Shown here: positions 35,461 through 45,800 of the stretch, in pieces | Layout: each line of letters opens with the position of its first letter | Numbering within the stretch: position 1 is the stretch's first letter | Assembly (NCBI GenBank): GCA_036824245.1 | Contig: DAITAO010000005.1 | Coordinates: 1-64,000 of the forward strand | Source of the DNA: JACVRM01 sp036824245 | GTDB lineage: Bacteria > Actinomycetota > Thermoleophilia > Gaiellales > Gaiellaceae | Length of the DNA: 64,000 bases | Direction of reading: 5' to 3' | Program-made: the position numbers and the translations under genes | Notes under the pieces: generated by a model | What the model saw: the letters and a program-made list of their open reading frames with translations, nothing else | Told to the model about the DNA's origin: nothing | Database searches by the model: none

Positions 35461-36687
35461 GTGTTAGGCGCCCGGCTCGAGCTGCTCGGCCGCTCGCGCC
35501 CTTTCGGGCTGCTTTTCACGGCCACCCTCGCCTCTGGGCTCGGCACCTGGCTTGCCTACATCGCGCTGCTCGTGCACGTGTACGACCTGACCGATTCGGC
35601 CGTCTGGGTGAGTGCACTGCTGGCCGCCGACTTCCTGCCGCTCGTGGCGGTCGGGCTGTTCTTCGCTCCCCTGGTCGACCGTTTCTCCCGGCGCGGCATG
35701 ATGATCGGCGCCGACCTGCTCCGCGCTGCGGTCTTCGTACTGCTGCCGTTCGCGGGCGATCCGGCGTTGATCGTCGCGCTCGCGACGGTGTCCGGGTTTG
35801 CGACTGGCTTCTTCCGGCCGGCGCTCTATGCCGGCGTGCCGAACCTGGTCGAGGAGGCTGACCTGCCGCAGGCCAACTCTCTGCTGCAGGCGATCGAGAA
35901 CCTGTCCTGGATGCTGACGCCGCCGCTCGCCGGGTTGCTGGTCAGCGCCTCCGGCCCCGATTTCGCCTACTGGCTGAACGCCGTCTCGTTCCTGGTCTCA
36001 GCGCTGCTGCTGGCTCGCATCCCGGCGGCGAGCCTGCAGGCCGCGCGGGCCGAGAGCCGGGGCCACCTGCGCGACCTGCTGGACGGCCTCGCGCTCGTCG
36101 TGCGCTCCCGCCCCCTGCTGACCGTGTTCGTCGCCTGGAACGTCTTCTTCCTGGCCATCGCCGGCGTCAACGTGGCCGAGATCGTGCTCGCGAAGGTGGC
36201 GCTCGACGCCGGCGACTTCGGCTACGGGCTGCTCGTGGGGGCCACCGGGTTCGGCCTTGTGCTGGGCAGCTTCTTCGCCGCGTCTCTCATCGGCCGCTTC
36301 CGCATCGCACAGATCTACGGCGGGTCGATCGGCCTGACCGCGATCGGGATCGGCTGCGCGGCGGTCTCCGAGCACATTCTGCTCGCCGCCGCGTTCGTGG
36401 CTCTCGTCGGTTTCGGCAACGGCGCGGCCGTGGTCTGCAATGCCCTCTTCGTCCAGCGGGGGGCCCCTGACGAGCTACGCGGGCGCGCTTTCACCGTGTT
36501 GATGAGCTCGAACTATGCGGTGCTCGGCCTCGGGATGGCCGCCGCCGGTCCGCTCACGAACGAGATCGGGCCGCGCTGGGTGTGGGGCCTCGCAGCGGTG
36601 CTCGCCGCCGTCGCAGCGGTGCTGGGCTTCCTGCTGGCCCGCAGCAGGACTGCCCCCCAGTGGTCCGCCTATGCGCCGACCGGCTGA
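35461..36687 (+). CDS. MFS transporter (MFS_3/EntS-like)
   Basis: A 408-residue major-facilitator permease with twelve predicted helices. The N-terminal FTATLASGLGTWLAYIALLVHVYD and the FFRPALYAGVPNLVEEADLPQANSL loop are typical of the MFS_3 group that includes siderophore exporter EntS and drug-export relatives. A cytoplasmic loop with DRFSRRGMMIGADLLRA is the usual A-motif region. No substrate can be read from neighbours. It begins with GTG 35461 and is separated from MeaB by 14 bases. Confidence 0.88.
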   Translation: MLGARLELLGRSRPFGLLFTATLASGLGTWLAYIALLVHVYDLTDSAVWVSALLAADFLPLVAVGLFFAPLVDRFSRRGMMIGADLLRAAVFVLLPFAGDPALIVALATVSGFATGFFRPALYAGVPNLVEEADLPQANSLLQAIENLSWMLTPPLAGLLVSASGPDFAYWLNAVSFLVSALLLARIPAASLQAARAESRGHLRDLLDGLALVVRSRPLLTVFVAWNVFFLAIAGVNVAEIVLAKVALDAGDFGYGLLVGATGFGLVLGSFFAASLIGRFRIAQIYGGSIGLTAIGIGCAAVSEHILLAAAFVALVGFGNGAAVVCNALFVQRGAPDELRGRAFTVLMSSNYAVLGLGMAAAGPLTNEIGPRWVWGLAAVLAAVAAVLGFLLARSRTAPQWSAYAPTG

Positions 36688-36688
36688 C

Positions 36689-36694
36689 TAGCCT
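36689..36694 (+). promoter_or_regulatory. -10 TAGCCT of meaB
   Basis: TAGCCT lies one base past the MFS stop and seven bases before GTG 36702. Confidence 0.5.
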
Positions 36695-36701
36695 TCCAGT
36701 A

Positions 36702-37697
36702 GTGGCCAGGCGCAGGGAGTGGACGCAGGAGGCGCTGGCCGCCGGCGTGCGCAGCGCCGACAAGCGGGCGCTGGCCCGTGCCATCAGCCTCGTCGAGGAC
36801 GCCGATCCACTGGCCTACGACCTCGTGCGGGAGCTCTACCCGCATACGGGCCAGGCGTACGCGGTCGGCGTGACCGGCCCTCCCGGTGTCGGCAAGTCGA
36901 CGCTCATCAGCGCTCTGGTCCGGCACGTGCGCGCACGGGGGTCCTCGGTCGGCGTGATCTCGGTCGACCCTTCGAGCCCCTTCTCGCACGGAGCGCTGCT
37001 CGGCGACCGTATCCGGCTCTCCGACCACTTCCTCGACCCCGAGGTGTTCATCCGCTCGATGGGCACGCGCGGGCACCTCGGCGGACTGGCCGAGGCGACG
37101 CTGCAGGCCATGCTGCTCCTGGACGCCGCCGGCAAGGAGCTGCTCTTCCTGGAGACAGTCGGCGCCGGTCAGAGCGAGGTGGAGGTGCTCGGCGTCGCCG
37201 ACACGGTCGTCCTCGTCTTGATGCCCGGCTCCGGCGACTCCATCCAGGCGCTCAAGGCCGGGATCATGGAGATTCCCGACGTGATCGTGATCAACAAGCG
37301 CGACCACCCGATGGCGAAGACCATGCTCAACGAGGTGCGGAGCATCCTCTCGCTCGACCGAGAGCCGGACTGGCGCACACCGATCGTGCGCACCGAGGCG
37401 GTCGAGGGCGCGGGAGTCGACGAGCTCTGGGACCGGATCGAGGCTCATCGAGCACACCTGCAGGAAGGGGACGGGCTCGCCGAACGGCGGCGGCGCAACC
37501 TGGCCGGTGAGGTGTTCGCAGTCGCCTCTGCACGCGCCAAGCGGCACCTCGAGGACGCGGTCGCCGACGATCCCGAGCTGAAGCGCCTGCTGGAATCTGT
37601 GCAGCAGCGGCAGCTGGACCCGCTCACCGCTGTTCGCGAGATCATGGACAAAGTCTTTAAGGTCGATGCGCGCCGGAACGGTCCCGAGCCTCGCTGA
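36702..37697 (+). CDS. meaB: MeaB/ArgK-family GTPase, methylmalonyl-CoA mutase chaperone
   Basis: A 331-residue G3E-type P-loop GTPase that protects and reloads methylmalonyl-CoA mutase. The P-loop GPPGVGKST is at residues about 57-65, followed by VISVDPSSPFSHGALLGDRIR, IRSMGTRGHLGGLAEAT and LFLETVGAGQSEVE (base-specific and switch regions), and VINKRDHPMA for guanine recognition. Length and motifs are normal. GTG 36702 is preceded by a leaderless-type -10. The 3' end overlaps ilvA by 32 bases. The mutase subunits themselves are not in the window. Confidence 0.93.
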   Translation: MARRREWTQEALAAGVRSADKRALARAISLVEDADPLAYDLVRELYPHTGQAYAVGVTGPPGVGKSTLISALVRHVRARGSSVGVISVDPSSPFSHGALLGDRIRLSDHFLDPEVFIRSMGTRGHLGGLAEATLQAMLLLDAAGKELLFLETVGAGQSEVEVLGVADTVVLVLMPGSGDSIQALKAGIMEIPDVIVINKRDHPMAKTMLNEVRSILSLDREPDWRTPIVRTEAVEGAGVDELWDRIEAHRAHLQEGDGLAERRRRNLAGEVFAVASARAKRHLEDAVADDPELKRLLESVQQRQLDPLTAVREIMDKVFKVDARRNGPEPR

Positions 37698-38862
37698 CAT
37701 CGAGGCGGCGCGGCGGCGCCTCGAAGGTGTCGCGAGCGTCACGCCCGTCTTCAACTCGGAGACGCTTTCGCGGCTGACCGGCCGCGAGGTGCATCTGAAG
37801 GCGGAGAATCTCCAGCGCACCGGCGCGTTCAAGATTCGCGGCGCCGTCAACCGGATCGCGTTGCTGAGCGACGCAGAGCGAGCCGCGGGCGTGGTTGCTG
37901 CGAGCGCCGGTAACCACGGCCAGGCGGTGGCGTGGGCGGGGCGCGAGGCAGGCGCGCGGGTGATCATCTTCATGCCCGAGGACTCGCCGATGGCGAAGGT
38001 GGACGCGACGCGCAACTACGGCGCGGACGTGCGGCTCGTGGGGGAGGGCTTCGACGAGGCGCTCGCCGAAGCGCTCGCGCTGGCCGACGAGCAGGGAGCG
38101 ACCTTCGTGCACGCGTTCGAGGACGACCAGGTGATCGCCGGCCAGGGGACGATCGGCCTCGAGCTTGCCGAGCAGCTCCCGGTCGCGCGGACGGTCGTCG
38201 TGCCGGTCGGGGGCGGAGGCCTCTGCTCGGGCATCGCGCTGGCCCTCGCCGAGCGCGCACCTGAGATGCGCGTGGTGGGCGTGCAGGCGGCGGCGTGCGC
38301 GCCGCTGGCGGGCCTGGACGAGCACAGCTTCACGATCGCCGAGGGCATCGCCGTCAAGCATCCCGGAGAGCTGACCAGCCGCATCCTGCGCGACCACGTC
38401 GAGTCGATCGTGACGGTCACGGACGAGGAGATCAGCGAGGCGATCGTCCTGCTGCTCGAACGGGCGAAGCTGGTCGTGGAAGGGGCGGGAGCGGCGACGG
38501 TCGCTGCCCTCATGGCGGGCAAGGTGGAGGGCGACGACCCAGCCGTCGCGCTGCTCTCCGGGGGCAACATCGACCCGACGCTCCTCATGTCCGTGATGCG
38601 GCACGGACTCACGCTCGCAGGGCGCTCGCTGGTCTTGCGTACCCGGCTCATTGACCGGCCCGGCGAATTGATCAAGCTCCTCTCGCTCGTCGCCGAAGAG
38701 CGGGGCAACGTCGTCTCGGTGGAGCACCACCGCGAGGGTATGGACTTACCGGTGTCCGAGAGCGAGGTGGAGCTGACGCTGACCATGCGCGGACGCGCGC
38801 ACTGCGACGAGCTCGTCGCCGCCCTCGAGCGTGCCGGCTACGAGGTCGAGCGTCTCCACTAG
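37666..38862 (+). CDS. ilvA: threonine ammonia-lyase with C-terminal ACT domain
   Basis: A 398-residue PLP enzyme that deaminates threonine to 2-oxobutyrate, the first step toward isoleucine. HLKAENLQRTGAFKIRGA contains the PLP-binding lysine (about residue 56), SAGNHGQAVAW and a VVPVGGGGLCSGIA phosphate-binding loop follow. The ACT-like domain lies after about residue 315 (VLRTRLIDRPGELIKLLSL). Single-ACT proteins of this length match the catabolic-type or feedback-regulated enzymes. The start at ATG 37666 overlaps the MeaB gene by 32 bases. The propionyl-CoA route from 2-oxobutyrate fits the MeaB neighbour, by inference. Confidence 0.92.
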   Translation: MRAGTVPSLADIEAARRRLEGVASVTPVFNSETLSRLTGREVHLKAENLQRTGAFKIRGAVNRIALLSDAERAAGVVAASAGNHGQAVAWAGREAGARVIIFMPEDSPMAKVDATRNYGADVRLVGEGFDEALAEALALADEQGATFVHAFEDDQVIAGQGTIGLELAEQLPVARTVVVPVGGGGLCSGIALALAERAPEMRVVGVQAAACAPLAGLDEHSFTIAEGIAVKHPGELTSRILRDHVESIVTVTDEEISEAIVLLLERAKLVVEGAGAATVAALMAGKVEGDDPAVALLSGGNIDPTLLMSVMRHGLTLAGRSLVLRTRLIDRPGELIKLLSLVAEERGNVVSVEHHREGMDLPVSESEVELTLTMRGRAHCDELVAALERAGYEVERLH

Positions 38863-38875
38863 CACGCTGGAACGA

Positions 38876-39568
38876 TTGCAAGCAACGGTCTGTTACAAGG
38901 CTTGGTTCGCGGCGCTGGCCCTCGCATGCCTCTTGACGGCGCTTGCGGGCAGCACCGGGGCGGACGCTCGAGCGTCTGCGGCACGCATGATGTGCCGTCC
39001 CACGCCTGCCCGGCCTCCTGCGACGCCACCCATCGCGTGGCGGGCATCACGTGCGCTCGGCAGGCCCGACGCGGGCCGGCTCGTCAACGGCGTGCAGCTG
39101 CCGGCCGAAGGCCGCGATTTCTTCACCTGGGATTACGTCGGGCTGCGGGCGCCAAATCGTGCGTGGCGCCGGTGGGGGACGGCACGTCTGGTGCGCACCA
39201 TCCTGAGCGTCGTGCGTGACCATCGCCGCGCTCATCCAGGTGCGGCACGCGTCGGCGTCACCGACCTGAGCCGTCGCAACGGCGGTGACTTCGGCCCTCA
39301 GTACGGCCTGCCCGGCCACGTGTCGCACCAGAACGGGCTCGACGCCGACATCCTGTATCCGCGCCTCGACAAGCTGGAGTGCGAGGTTCGTTCCTGGCGC
39401 GAGGTCGACCGAGTGCTCGCCCAGGACCTCGTCGACCGCTTCGTCGGGTCGGGCGCAAGGCTCATCCTCGTGGGAGCCCGGACGGGCCTTCTCGGGCCGC
39501 CGAGCATCGTCATTCCGGTGACGCGCTACCACGGCGACCACTTCCACGTGCGCATTCCGCCTCCGTAA
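38876..39568 (+). CDS. MepA-like LAS-family murein endopeptidase (exported)
   Basis: The C-terminal half holds the LAS-type zinc peptidase pattern: GLPGHVSHQNGLDADILYP (first His and Asp ligands) and YHGDHFHVRI (final histidines), as in penicillin-insensitive murein endopeptidase MepA. An N-terminal hydrophobic segment (WFAALALACLLTALAGSTGADA) is a signal peptide. The start is uncertain: TTG 38876 has CACGCT seven bases upstream, and the next upstream start (GTG 38831) lies inside ilvA. With TTG 38876, the first residues (QATVCYK) are encoded by the palindromic element at 38879. The stop TAA forms part of the -10 of the next gene. Confidence 0.82.
   Translation: MQATVCYKAWFAALALACLLTALAGSTGADARASAARMMCRPTPARPPATPPIAWRASRALGRPDAGRLVNGVQLPAEGRDFFTWDYVGLRAPNRAWRRWGTARLVRTILSVVRDHRRAHPGAARVGVTDLSRRNGGDFGPQYGLPGHVSHQNGLDADILYPRLDKLECEVRSWREVDRVLAQDLVDRFVGSGARLILVGARTGLLGPPSIVIPVTRYHGDHFHVRIPPP
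38879..38898 (-). repeat. TTGYAACAGACYGTTRCTTG palindromic element, copy 2
   Basis: Read on the minus strand this is TTGTAACAGACCGTTGCTTG, matching copy 1 (9669-9688) and copy 3 (55385-55404). Flanking CC/CAA bases also match copy 3. Here it lies at the 5' end of the MepA-like coding region. Confidence 0.75.
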
Positions 39569-39571
39569 ACT
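39566..39571 (+). promoter_or_regulatory. -10 TAAACT on the stop codon of the MepA-like gene
   Basis: TAA 39566-39568 is the stop of the peptidase gene and the first half of TAAACT, six bases before ATG 39578. Confidence 0.55.
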
Positions 39572-39577
39572 CGGCTC

Positions 39578-42500
39578 ATGACCGACCGCGCGCGCAAGGA
39601 GCGCAAGGTCGTCTCCGTCGTCTTCGTCGACCTCGTCGGCTTCACCGCGCAGGCCGAGAGCCTCGACCCCGAGGACGTCGAGGCGATCCTGGCGCCCTAC
39701 CACACTCGCTTGCGGGCCGAGCTCGAGAGGCACGGCGGCACCGTCGAGAAGTTCATCGGCGACGCCGTGGTCGCGGTGTTCGGCGCTCCGGTGGTGCACG
39801 AGGACGACGCGGAGCGTGCAGTCCGAGCTGCGCTCACCATTCGCGACTGGGCGGACGAGGAGCAGCTCGAGGTGCGGGTCGCCGTCAACACCGGCGAGGC
39901 GCTCGTATCGGTGGATGCGCGTCCGGAGGCGGGCGAGGCGATGGTCGCGGGCGACGTGGTCAACACGGCGGCACGCTTGCAGGCCGCCGCACCCGTCAAC
40001 GGCATCCTGGTCGGCGATCCGACGTACCGTGCGACCGACCGCGCGATCGAATACCGTGCCGCGGCGCCGATCGAGGCGAAGGGAAAGGCGCAGCCTGTGC
40101 GCGTCTGGGAAGCGGTCACCGCCCGATCGCGTTTCGGCGTCGACGTCGACACAGAGCCGAGCACGGCGCTCGTCGGTCGACGCCGCGAGCTCGATCAGCT
40201 CCTCGCAGCGTTCGCGCGGGCGCGGGCAGAGCGGGTGCCCCAGCTCGTCACGATCGTCGGGGTGCCCGGCATCGGCAAGAGCCGCCTCGTCCAGGAGCTC
40301 TCGATCGTCACGGACGCCGAGCCGAATCTGATTCGCTGGAGGCAGGGTCGTTCGCTGCCCTACGGCGAGGGCGTCAGCTTCTGGGCGCTCGCAGAGATGG
40401 TGAAGGCGGAAGCCGGCATGCTGGAGAGCGACACCTCCGACGCGGCGCTGGCCAAGCTGCGCCGCGCGGTCATCGCCGTGTGCGCACCGGACGAGGTCAC
40501 CTGGGTTGAGTCCGAGCTGCGGCCGCTGGTAGGCCTGGGTGACGAGCCCGGTCGCGCACGCGAGCGACGCGAGGACGCCTTCGTGGCGTGGCGGCGGTTT
40601 CTGGAAGGACTCGCGGAAGACACGCCGCTCGTGCTCGTGTTCGAGGATCTTCATTGGGCCGACGACGGCCTGCTCGACTTCATCGACCACCTCGTCGACT
40701 GGGCTACCGACGTGCCGCTGCTCGTCGTCGCCAGCGCACGCCCCGAGCTGCTCGCCCGACGGGCGGACTGGGGAGGCGGCAAGCCGAATGCGGCCACGCT
40801 GTCCCTCGCGCCGCTCGGAGAGACCGAGACGGCCGAGCTCGTGCATGCCCTGCTCGAACGAGTCGTGCTCCCCGCCGACGTGCAGGCGTCGGTGCTGGCG
40901 CGCGCAGGCGGCAATCCGCTCTATGCCGAGGAGTTCGCGCGCATGATGGTTGAACACGACCTCGACGCGGCAGGCGGTGAGTTGCCCCTGCCCGAGTCGG
41001 TGCACGGCGTGATCGCAGCCCGGCTTGACGCGCTGCCCCGCGAGGAGAAGGAGTTGCTGCAGGACGCCGCCGTCGTCGGCAAGGTGTTCTGGCTCGGTGC
41101 GATCGAGGGCGGCCGAGAAGCCTCGCGGCTTCAGCCCCTCATCCGTGCTCTCGAGCGCAAGGAGTTCGTCCGTCGCGAGCGGCGCTCGAGCGTGGAAGGG
41201 GAGCAGCAGCTTGCGTTCCGGCACGTCCTCGTGCGTGACGTCGCATACGGCCAGATCCCGCGGGCGACGCGCGCGGCCAAGCACGAGTCGGTGGCGCACT
41301 GGCTGGAGTCGCTGGGGAGGCCCGAGGATCAGGCCGAGCTGCTCGCCCACCACTACCTGAGCGCGATCGAGTACTTGCGCGTTGCGGGCGGGGACTCGAC
41401 GGCGGTCGGCGAGCGAGCACGATTCGCGCTGCGCGAAGCCGGCCGGCGGGCGTCTGCCCTGCTCACGCCAGCCGCTGCGCGGCGCTTCTACGCCGCGGCT
41501 CTCGACTTGTGGCCCGAGGACGACCGGGAGCGGCCGCAGCTCGTTCTCGAGCTGGGCCGCGTGAGGATGTACGGTGACCTGGAGGGGGACGATCTGGTGG
41601 AGCAGGCCCGCGACTCGTTCCTCGCGCTCGGCGACCGGGCGAAGGCAGCGGAGGCGGAGATTCTGCTCGGCGAGCACCACTGGCTGCGCGCCGATCAGCA
41701 ACGGGCCGTGAGCCATTTCGAAAGCGCCGAGGAGCTGATCGCAGGGGCGCCCCTCTCACGCACGTCCGCCTTCGTGATCGGCAGCCTGGGGCGCTTCCTG
41801 ATGCTGAGGGACGAGTACGAGCGCTCCATCGAGCTCGGTCACGAGGCGATCGCCCATGCGACCGCGCTCGGCGACGAGGAGCTGAGGGCTGCGGCGCTCA
41901 ACAACGTCGGCTCGTCGCGGGTCAGCCTCGGCGATCTGGGTGGCCTAGCCGACCTCGAGACCAGCGTCTTGCTCGCACGCGACCGCAGCGCGATCGAGTA
42001 CGTCCGCGCCTGCGGCAACCTCGGCTCCTTCCTCGTCGGAGTGGGCCGGCTCGACGAGGCATTCCGCCGGCAGGACGAGGGCCTCGCCGCCTCGCAGCGC
42101 ATCGGGTTCGCCGAGCCAATCCGCTGGCTGAGCGTCGAACGGGTGTGGCAGCTCTACGTCACCGGGCACTGGAAGGACGCGCGTGCCCTCGTCGACCAGG
42201 TGCTGGGCGATTTCGGCGATACGCCGTTCTGGATCGAGCCGCTTGCGCACGTCTACCGTGCTCGGCTGGACCTCGCGGCGGGTGACTCGGATGCCGCGCG
42301 GGAGCGGGTGGGGCGGATCGTCGCCCTCGCGCGGGCGGCGACCGAGATACAGATCGTGAATCCGTCCCTCGCATTCGCGGCCTATGTGCAGGCAGAGCTC
42401 GGCGAGGGTGACGCGGGTGAGCTCGTCGACGAGCTGTTCGCCGCCTGGCGCACCGTCGCGTTTGGCAACCTGCTCGGCGACTGGCTGGTCGACCTCTGGT

Positions 42501-42811
42501 CGGCGCTACGCCGACTTGGGCGGGAAGAGGAGCTCCGGCCAGCACTGGATCGACATCGGGGCATTCCCTGGCGCGACGGGGTGGCGGCTCTTCTTGAGCG
42601 CGACTTCGGACGCGCCGCGGCCACGTTCGCAGAGATCGGTGCGCTGCCGAGCGAGGCGGCCGCGCGACTTTGGGGTGCGGAGTGGTTGGTCGCCCAGGGC
42701 CTGCGCGCGGCGGCCGATACGGAGTTGCAGGGCGCCCTGTCGTACTACCGGTCCGTGGGGGCACGTCGCTACGTGGCGGAGGGCGAGCGGCTGCTCGCGG
42801 CAGCCTCTTGA
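39578..42811 (+). CDS. class III cyclase domain + AAA-type ATPase + TPR signalling protein
   Basis: A 1077-residue protein with three regions. Residues 1-190 form a class III nucleotide cyclase domain: FVDLVGFT (first metal aspartate), FIGDAVVAVFG (second) and GDVVNTAARLQ. Residues about 195-600 form an AAA/STAND-like ATPase with Walker A GVPGIGKSRL and LVFEDLHWAD. The remainder is helical TPR-like repeats. Such proteins couple ATP- and ligand-sensing to cyclic nucleotide production; activity of this one is unproven. The start is leaderless-type. Its stop overlaps the start of a near-identically organised paralogue (TTGA). Confidence 0.9.
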   Translation: MTDRARKERKVVSVVFVDLVGFTAQAESLDPEDVEAILAPYHTRLRAELERHGGTVEKFIGDAVVAVFGAPVVHEDDAERAVRAALTIRDWADEEQLEVRVAVNTGEALVSVDARPEAGEAMVAGDVVNTAARLQAAAPVNGILVGDPTYRATDRAIEYRAAAPIEAKGKAQPVRVWEAVTARSRFGVDVDTEPSTALVGRRRELDQLLAAFARARAERVPQLVTIVGVPGIGKSRLVQELSIVTDAEPNLIRWRQGRSLPYGEGVSFWALAEMVKAEAGMLESDTSDAALAKLRRAVIAVCAPDEVTWVESELRPLVGLGDEPGRARERREDAFVAWRRFLEGLAEDTPLVLVFEDLHWADDGLLDFIDHLVDWATDVPLLVVASARPELLARRADWGGGKPNAATLSLAPLGETETAELVHALLERVVLPADVQASVLARAGGNPLYAEEFARMMVEHDLDAAGGELPLPESVHGVIAARLDALPREEKELLQDAAVVGKVFWLGAIEGGREASRLQPLIRALERKEFVRRERRSSVEGEQQLAFRHVLVRDVAYGQIPRATRAAKHESVAHWLESLGRPEDQAELLAHHYLSAIEYLRVAGGDSTAVGERARFALREAGRRASALLTPAAARRFYAAALDLWPEDDRERPQLVLELGRVRMYGDLEGDDLVEQARDSFLALGDRAKAAEAEILLGEHHWLRADQQRAVSHFESAEELIAGAPLSRTSAFVIGSLGRFLMLRDEYERSIELGHEAIAHATALGDEELRAAALNNVGSSRVSLGDLGGLADLETSVLLARDRSAIEYVRACGNLGSFLVGVGRLDEAFRRQDEGLAASQRIGFAEPIRWLSVERVWQLYVTGHWKDARALVDQVLGDFGDTPFWIEPLAHVYRARLDLAAGDSDAARERVGRIVALARAATEIQIVNPSLAFAAYVQAELGEGDAGELVDELFAAWRTVAFGNLLGDWLVDLWSALRRLGREEELRPALDRHRGIPWRDGVAALLERDFGRAAATFAEIGALPSEAAARLWGAEWLVAQGLRAAADTELQGALSYYRSVGARRYVAEGERLLAAAS

Positions 42812-45800
42812 TCCCCTGCCCCGCCTGCGGGTCAGAGAATGCACCGAGCGCGAAGTTCTGCTCGGAGTGCGGCGCGCCGCTGGTCGTGGCCGCACGACCG
42901 GCGCGGGAGGAGCGCAAGGTCGTGACGGTGCTCTTCTGTGACCTGGTCGGCTTCACGAGCCGTGCCGAGCAGCTCGACCCCGAGGACGTCCGAGCGATGC
43001 TCTCGCCCTACTTTGCGCGGCTCCGGACGGAGCTCGAGCAGCTGGGCGGCACCGTCGAGAAGTTCATCGGGGACGCGGTGATGGCGGTGTTCGGAGCCCC
43101 GGTCGCGCACGAGGACGACCCCGAGCGAGCCGTGCGGGCGGCGCTGCGGATCCGCGACGCGCTGGTCGACGAGGACGCTGACCTGCAGGTACGGATCGGA
43201 ATCACGACGGGTGAGGCGCTTGTCGCGCTCGGCGCCCGGCCAAGCGAGGGCGAGGGAATGGCCTCCGGCGACGTGATCAACACCGCCGCGCGTCTGCAAG
43301 CGGCAGCGCCCGTGAACGGGATCCTCGTGGACGAGACGACCTATCGCGCCACGCAACAGGTCATCAACTACGGCGAGGCAGCGGCGGTTGAGGCGAAAGG
43401 CAAGGCAGCGCCGGTCCGGGTCTGGAAGGCGCTCGAGGCGCGGGCGCGGCTCGGCGGCGAAGTCCGGCCGACGGTGCGCACGAAGCTCGTCGGCCGCACG
43501 CGCGAGCTCCAGATGCTGAGCGACGCGTTCGCGCGGGTGCGGGACGAGCGCGTTCCCCAGCTCGTAACGCTCATGGGCGTGCCCGGCATTGGTAAGAGCC
43601 GCCTCGTGTACGAGCTTTTCGCAAAGGACGTCGAGTCCGTTCCCGAGCTCATCTACTGGCGTCAGGGTCGGTCGCTCCCGTACGGGGAAGGCGTGAGCTT
43701 CTGGGCGCTCGCCGAGATGGTCAAGGCCCACGCGGGCATTCTCGAGAGCGACGACGCGGGAGAGGCGGCCGTGAAGCTGCGACGCGCAGTTGAAGAAACG
43801 ATCAGTGATCCCGCCGAGGCGAGCTGGGTCGAGAGCCACCTGCGCCCCCTTGTCGGAATCGACAGCGAGGCGGAGCCCACCGAGGACCGGCGAACCGAAG
43901 CGTTCGCAGCCTGGCGGCGCTTGTTCGAGGCGATGGCCGAGCGCAACGCCCTCGTCCTTGCTTTCGAGGATCTGCACTGGGCCGACGAAGGCCTGCTGGA
44001 CTTCGTCGACTACGTCGTCGACTGGACGGACGGCGTCCCGCTGCTCGTCCTCTGCACAGCTCGCCCGGAGCTCCTGACCCTCCGCCCCGCCTGGGGAGGC
44101 GGCAAGGCGAACGCGACGATGATCTCGCTATCCGCGCTCTCCGACGAGGAGACGGCCCACCTGCTGGCGGAGCTCCTGGGGCGTCCGGTTCTTCCCGCCG
44201 ACACTCAACACGCCTTGCTCGGGCGGGCAGGTGGAAATCCGCTGTACGCCGAGCAGTACGCGCGGCTTCTGGCCGAGCACGGGGAAGGCGGAGAGTTGGC
44301 ACTTCCGGAAACCATCCAGGGCATCATCGCTGCTCGTCTGGACGCGCTGCCCGCCCAGGAGAAGGAGCTGCTCCAGAACGCGGCAGTGGTGGGGAAAGTG
44401 TTCTGGACGGGGGCACTGGCGAGGATCGGCGACGGGTCGGCGCCCGCGCTCGACGAGCGACTACACGTGCTCGAGCGCAAGCAGTTCGTGCGGCGCGAGC
44501 GCCAGGGCTCGGTCGCCGGCGAGAGCGAGTACGTGTTCCAGCACGTGCTCCTGCGCGACGTCGCCTACGGCCAGATCCCGCGGGCGCAACGCGCGGAGAA
44601 GCATCGCCTCGCGGCTGAGTGGATCGGGTCGCTCGCAGCCGATCGTGCGGAGGAGCGCACGGAGATGCTCGCTCACCATTACGAGAGCGCGCTTCAGTAC
44701 GCCTCGGCGGCCGGGCAGGAAACCACCGCGCTGGCCGAGAGCGCCCGGCGCGCGCTGCGCGAGGCCGGCGACCGCGCCTACGGGTTGAACGCGTTCGGCA
44801 CTGCTGCTCGCTTCTACCGCGCCGCGCTCGATCTCTGGCCCGACGACGATCCAGAGCGCCCGCGGCTCCTCTTCAGCTACGGACGCGTCCTCGCAGTCGT
44901 GGGCGCCGGTGCGCCCGAGGTTCTCACCGAGGCGAGCGAACGCCTGCTCGAGCTCGGCGACCGCGAGACCGCGGCCGAGGCCGAGATCCTGCTGGCCGAG
45001 GTTGTCCAGGATCAGGGACGAGGCCGGCAGGACACGCTTCGTGTTCACTTGCGGCGCGCAGCGGCCCTCGTCAAAGACGTGCCGCCGACACCGGCGAAGG
45101 CGTACGTCCTCAGCAGCATCTCTCGCTTTGCGATGGTGGCCCGCGAAAACGAGGAAGCGATCCGCGTCGGTCGTGAGGCCCTTGCAATGGCCGAGCAGCT
45201 CGGCCTCGATGTGATCCGCGCCCACGCCCTCAACAACGTCGGCACCGCCCGAGTTCAGAGCGGCGATCTGGACGGACTCGAAGACCTCGAGCGAAGCATC
45301 GAGATCACCGAGTCCCTGAATTCCCCAGAGAGCGTGCGGGGCATCGCCAATCTCGCCTCAGCGCTCGCGACTCTGGGTCAACTACGCCGAGCCTGGAAAC
45401 TGAATGGCGAAGCTCGCCGGCTTGCGGACCGGCTTGGACACGCCCCACACGTGCGCTGGCTGAGAGGGGAACTTGTCGGCGAGCTCTATTCGCGCGGGCG
45501 CTGGAACGACGCCCTCGAGCTCGCCGATCAGTTCGTTGCAGAGTCCGAGGCAGGAACAGGCCACTACCTCGAAAGCACCGTGCGCTGCTTTCGCGGACGG
45601 ATCCGGCGTGCGCGCGGCGACAGCGCCTCGGTTCTCGAGGACGCCGCGAAGGCGCTCGCGATCGCCGAGGAGACGAAGGATCCACAGGCCTTCATCCCGG
45701 CGCTCGCGTTCCGGGCGTTCTCCCTCGTCAGCTTGGACCGAAAGGACGAAGCCGAGCCGCTCGTGGATCGGGCTCTCGCGGTTGGCCACTTTTCAGCAGC

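Noticed and set aside
36554..36784. Short minus frame across the MFS/MeaB junction
   Set aside because: Antisense shadow without a ribosome site or -10 element.
39047..41716. 889-codon minus frame opposite the MepA-like and cyclase genes
   Set aside because: Antisense to two well-supported genes; no motif, biased residue content.
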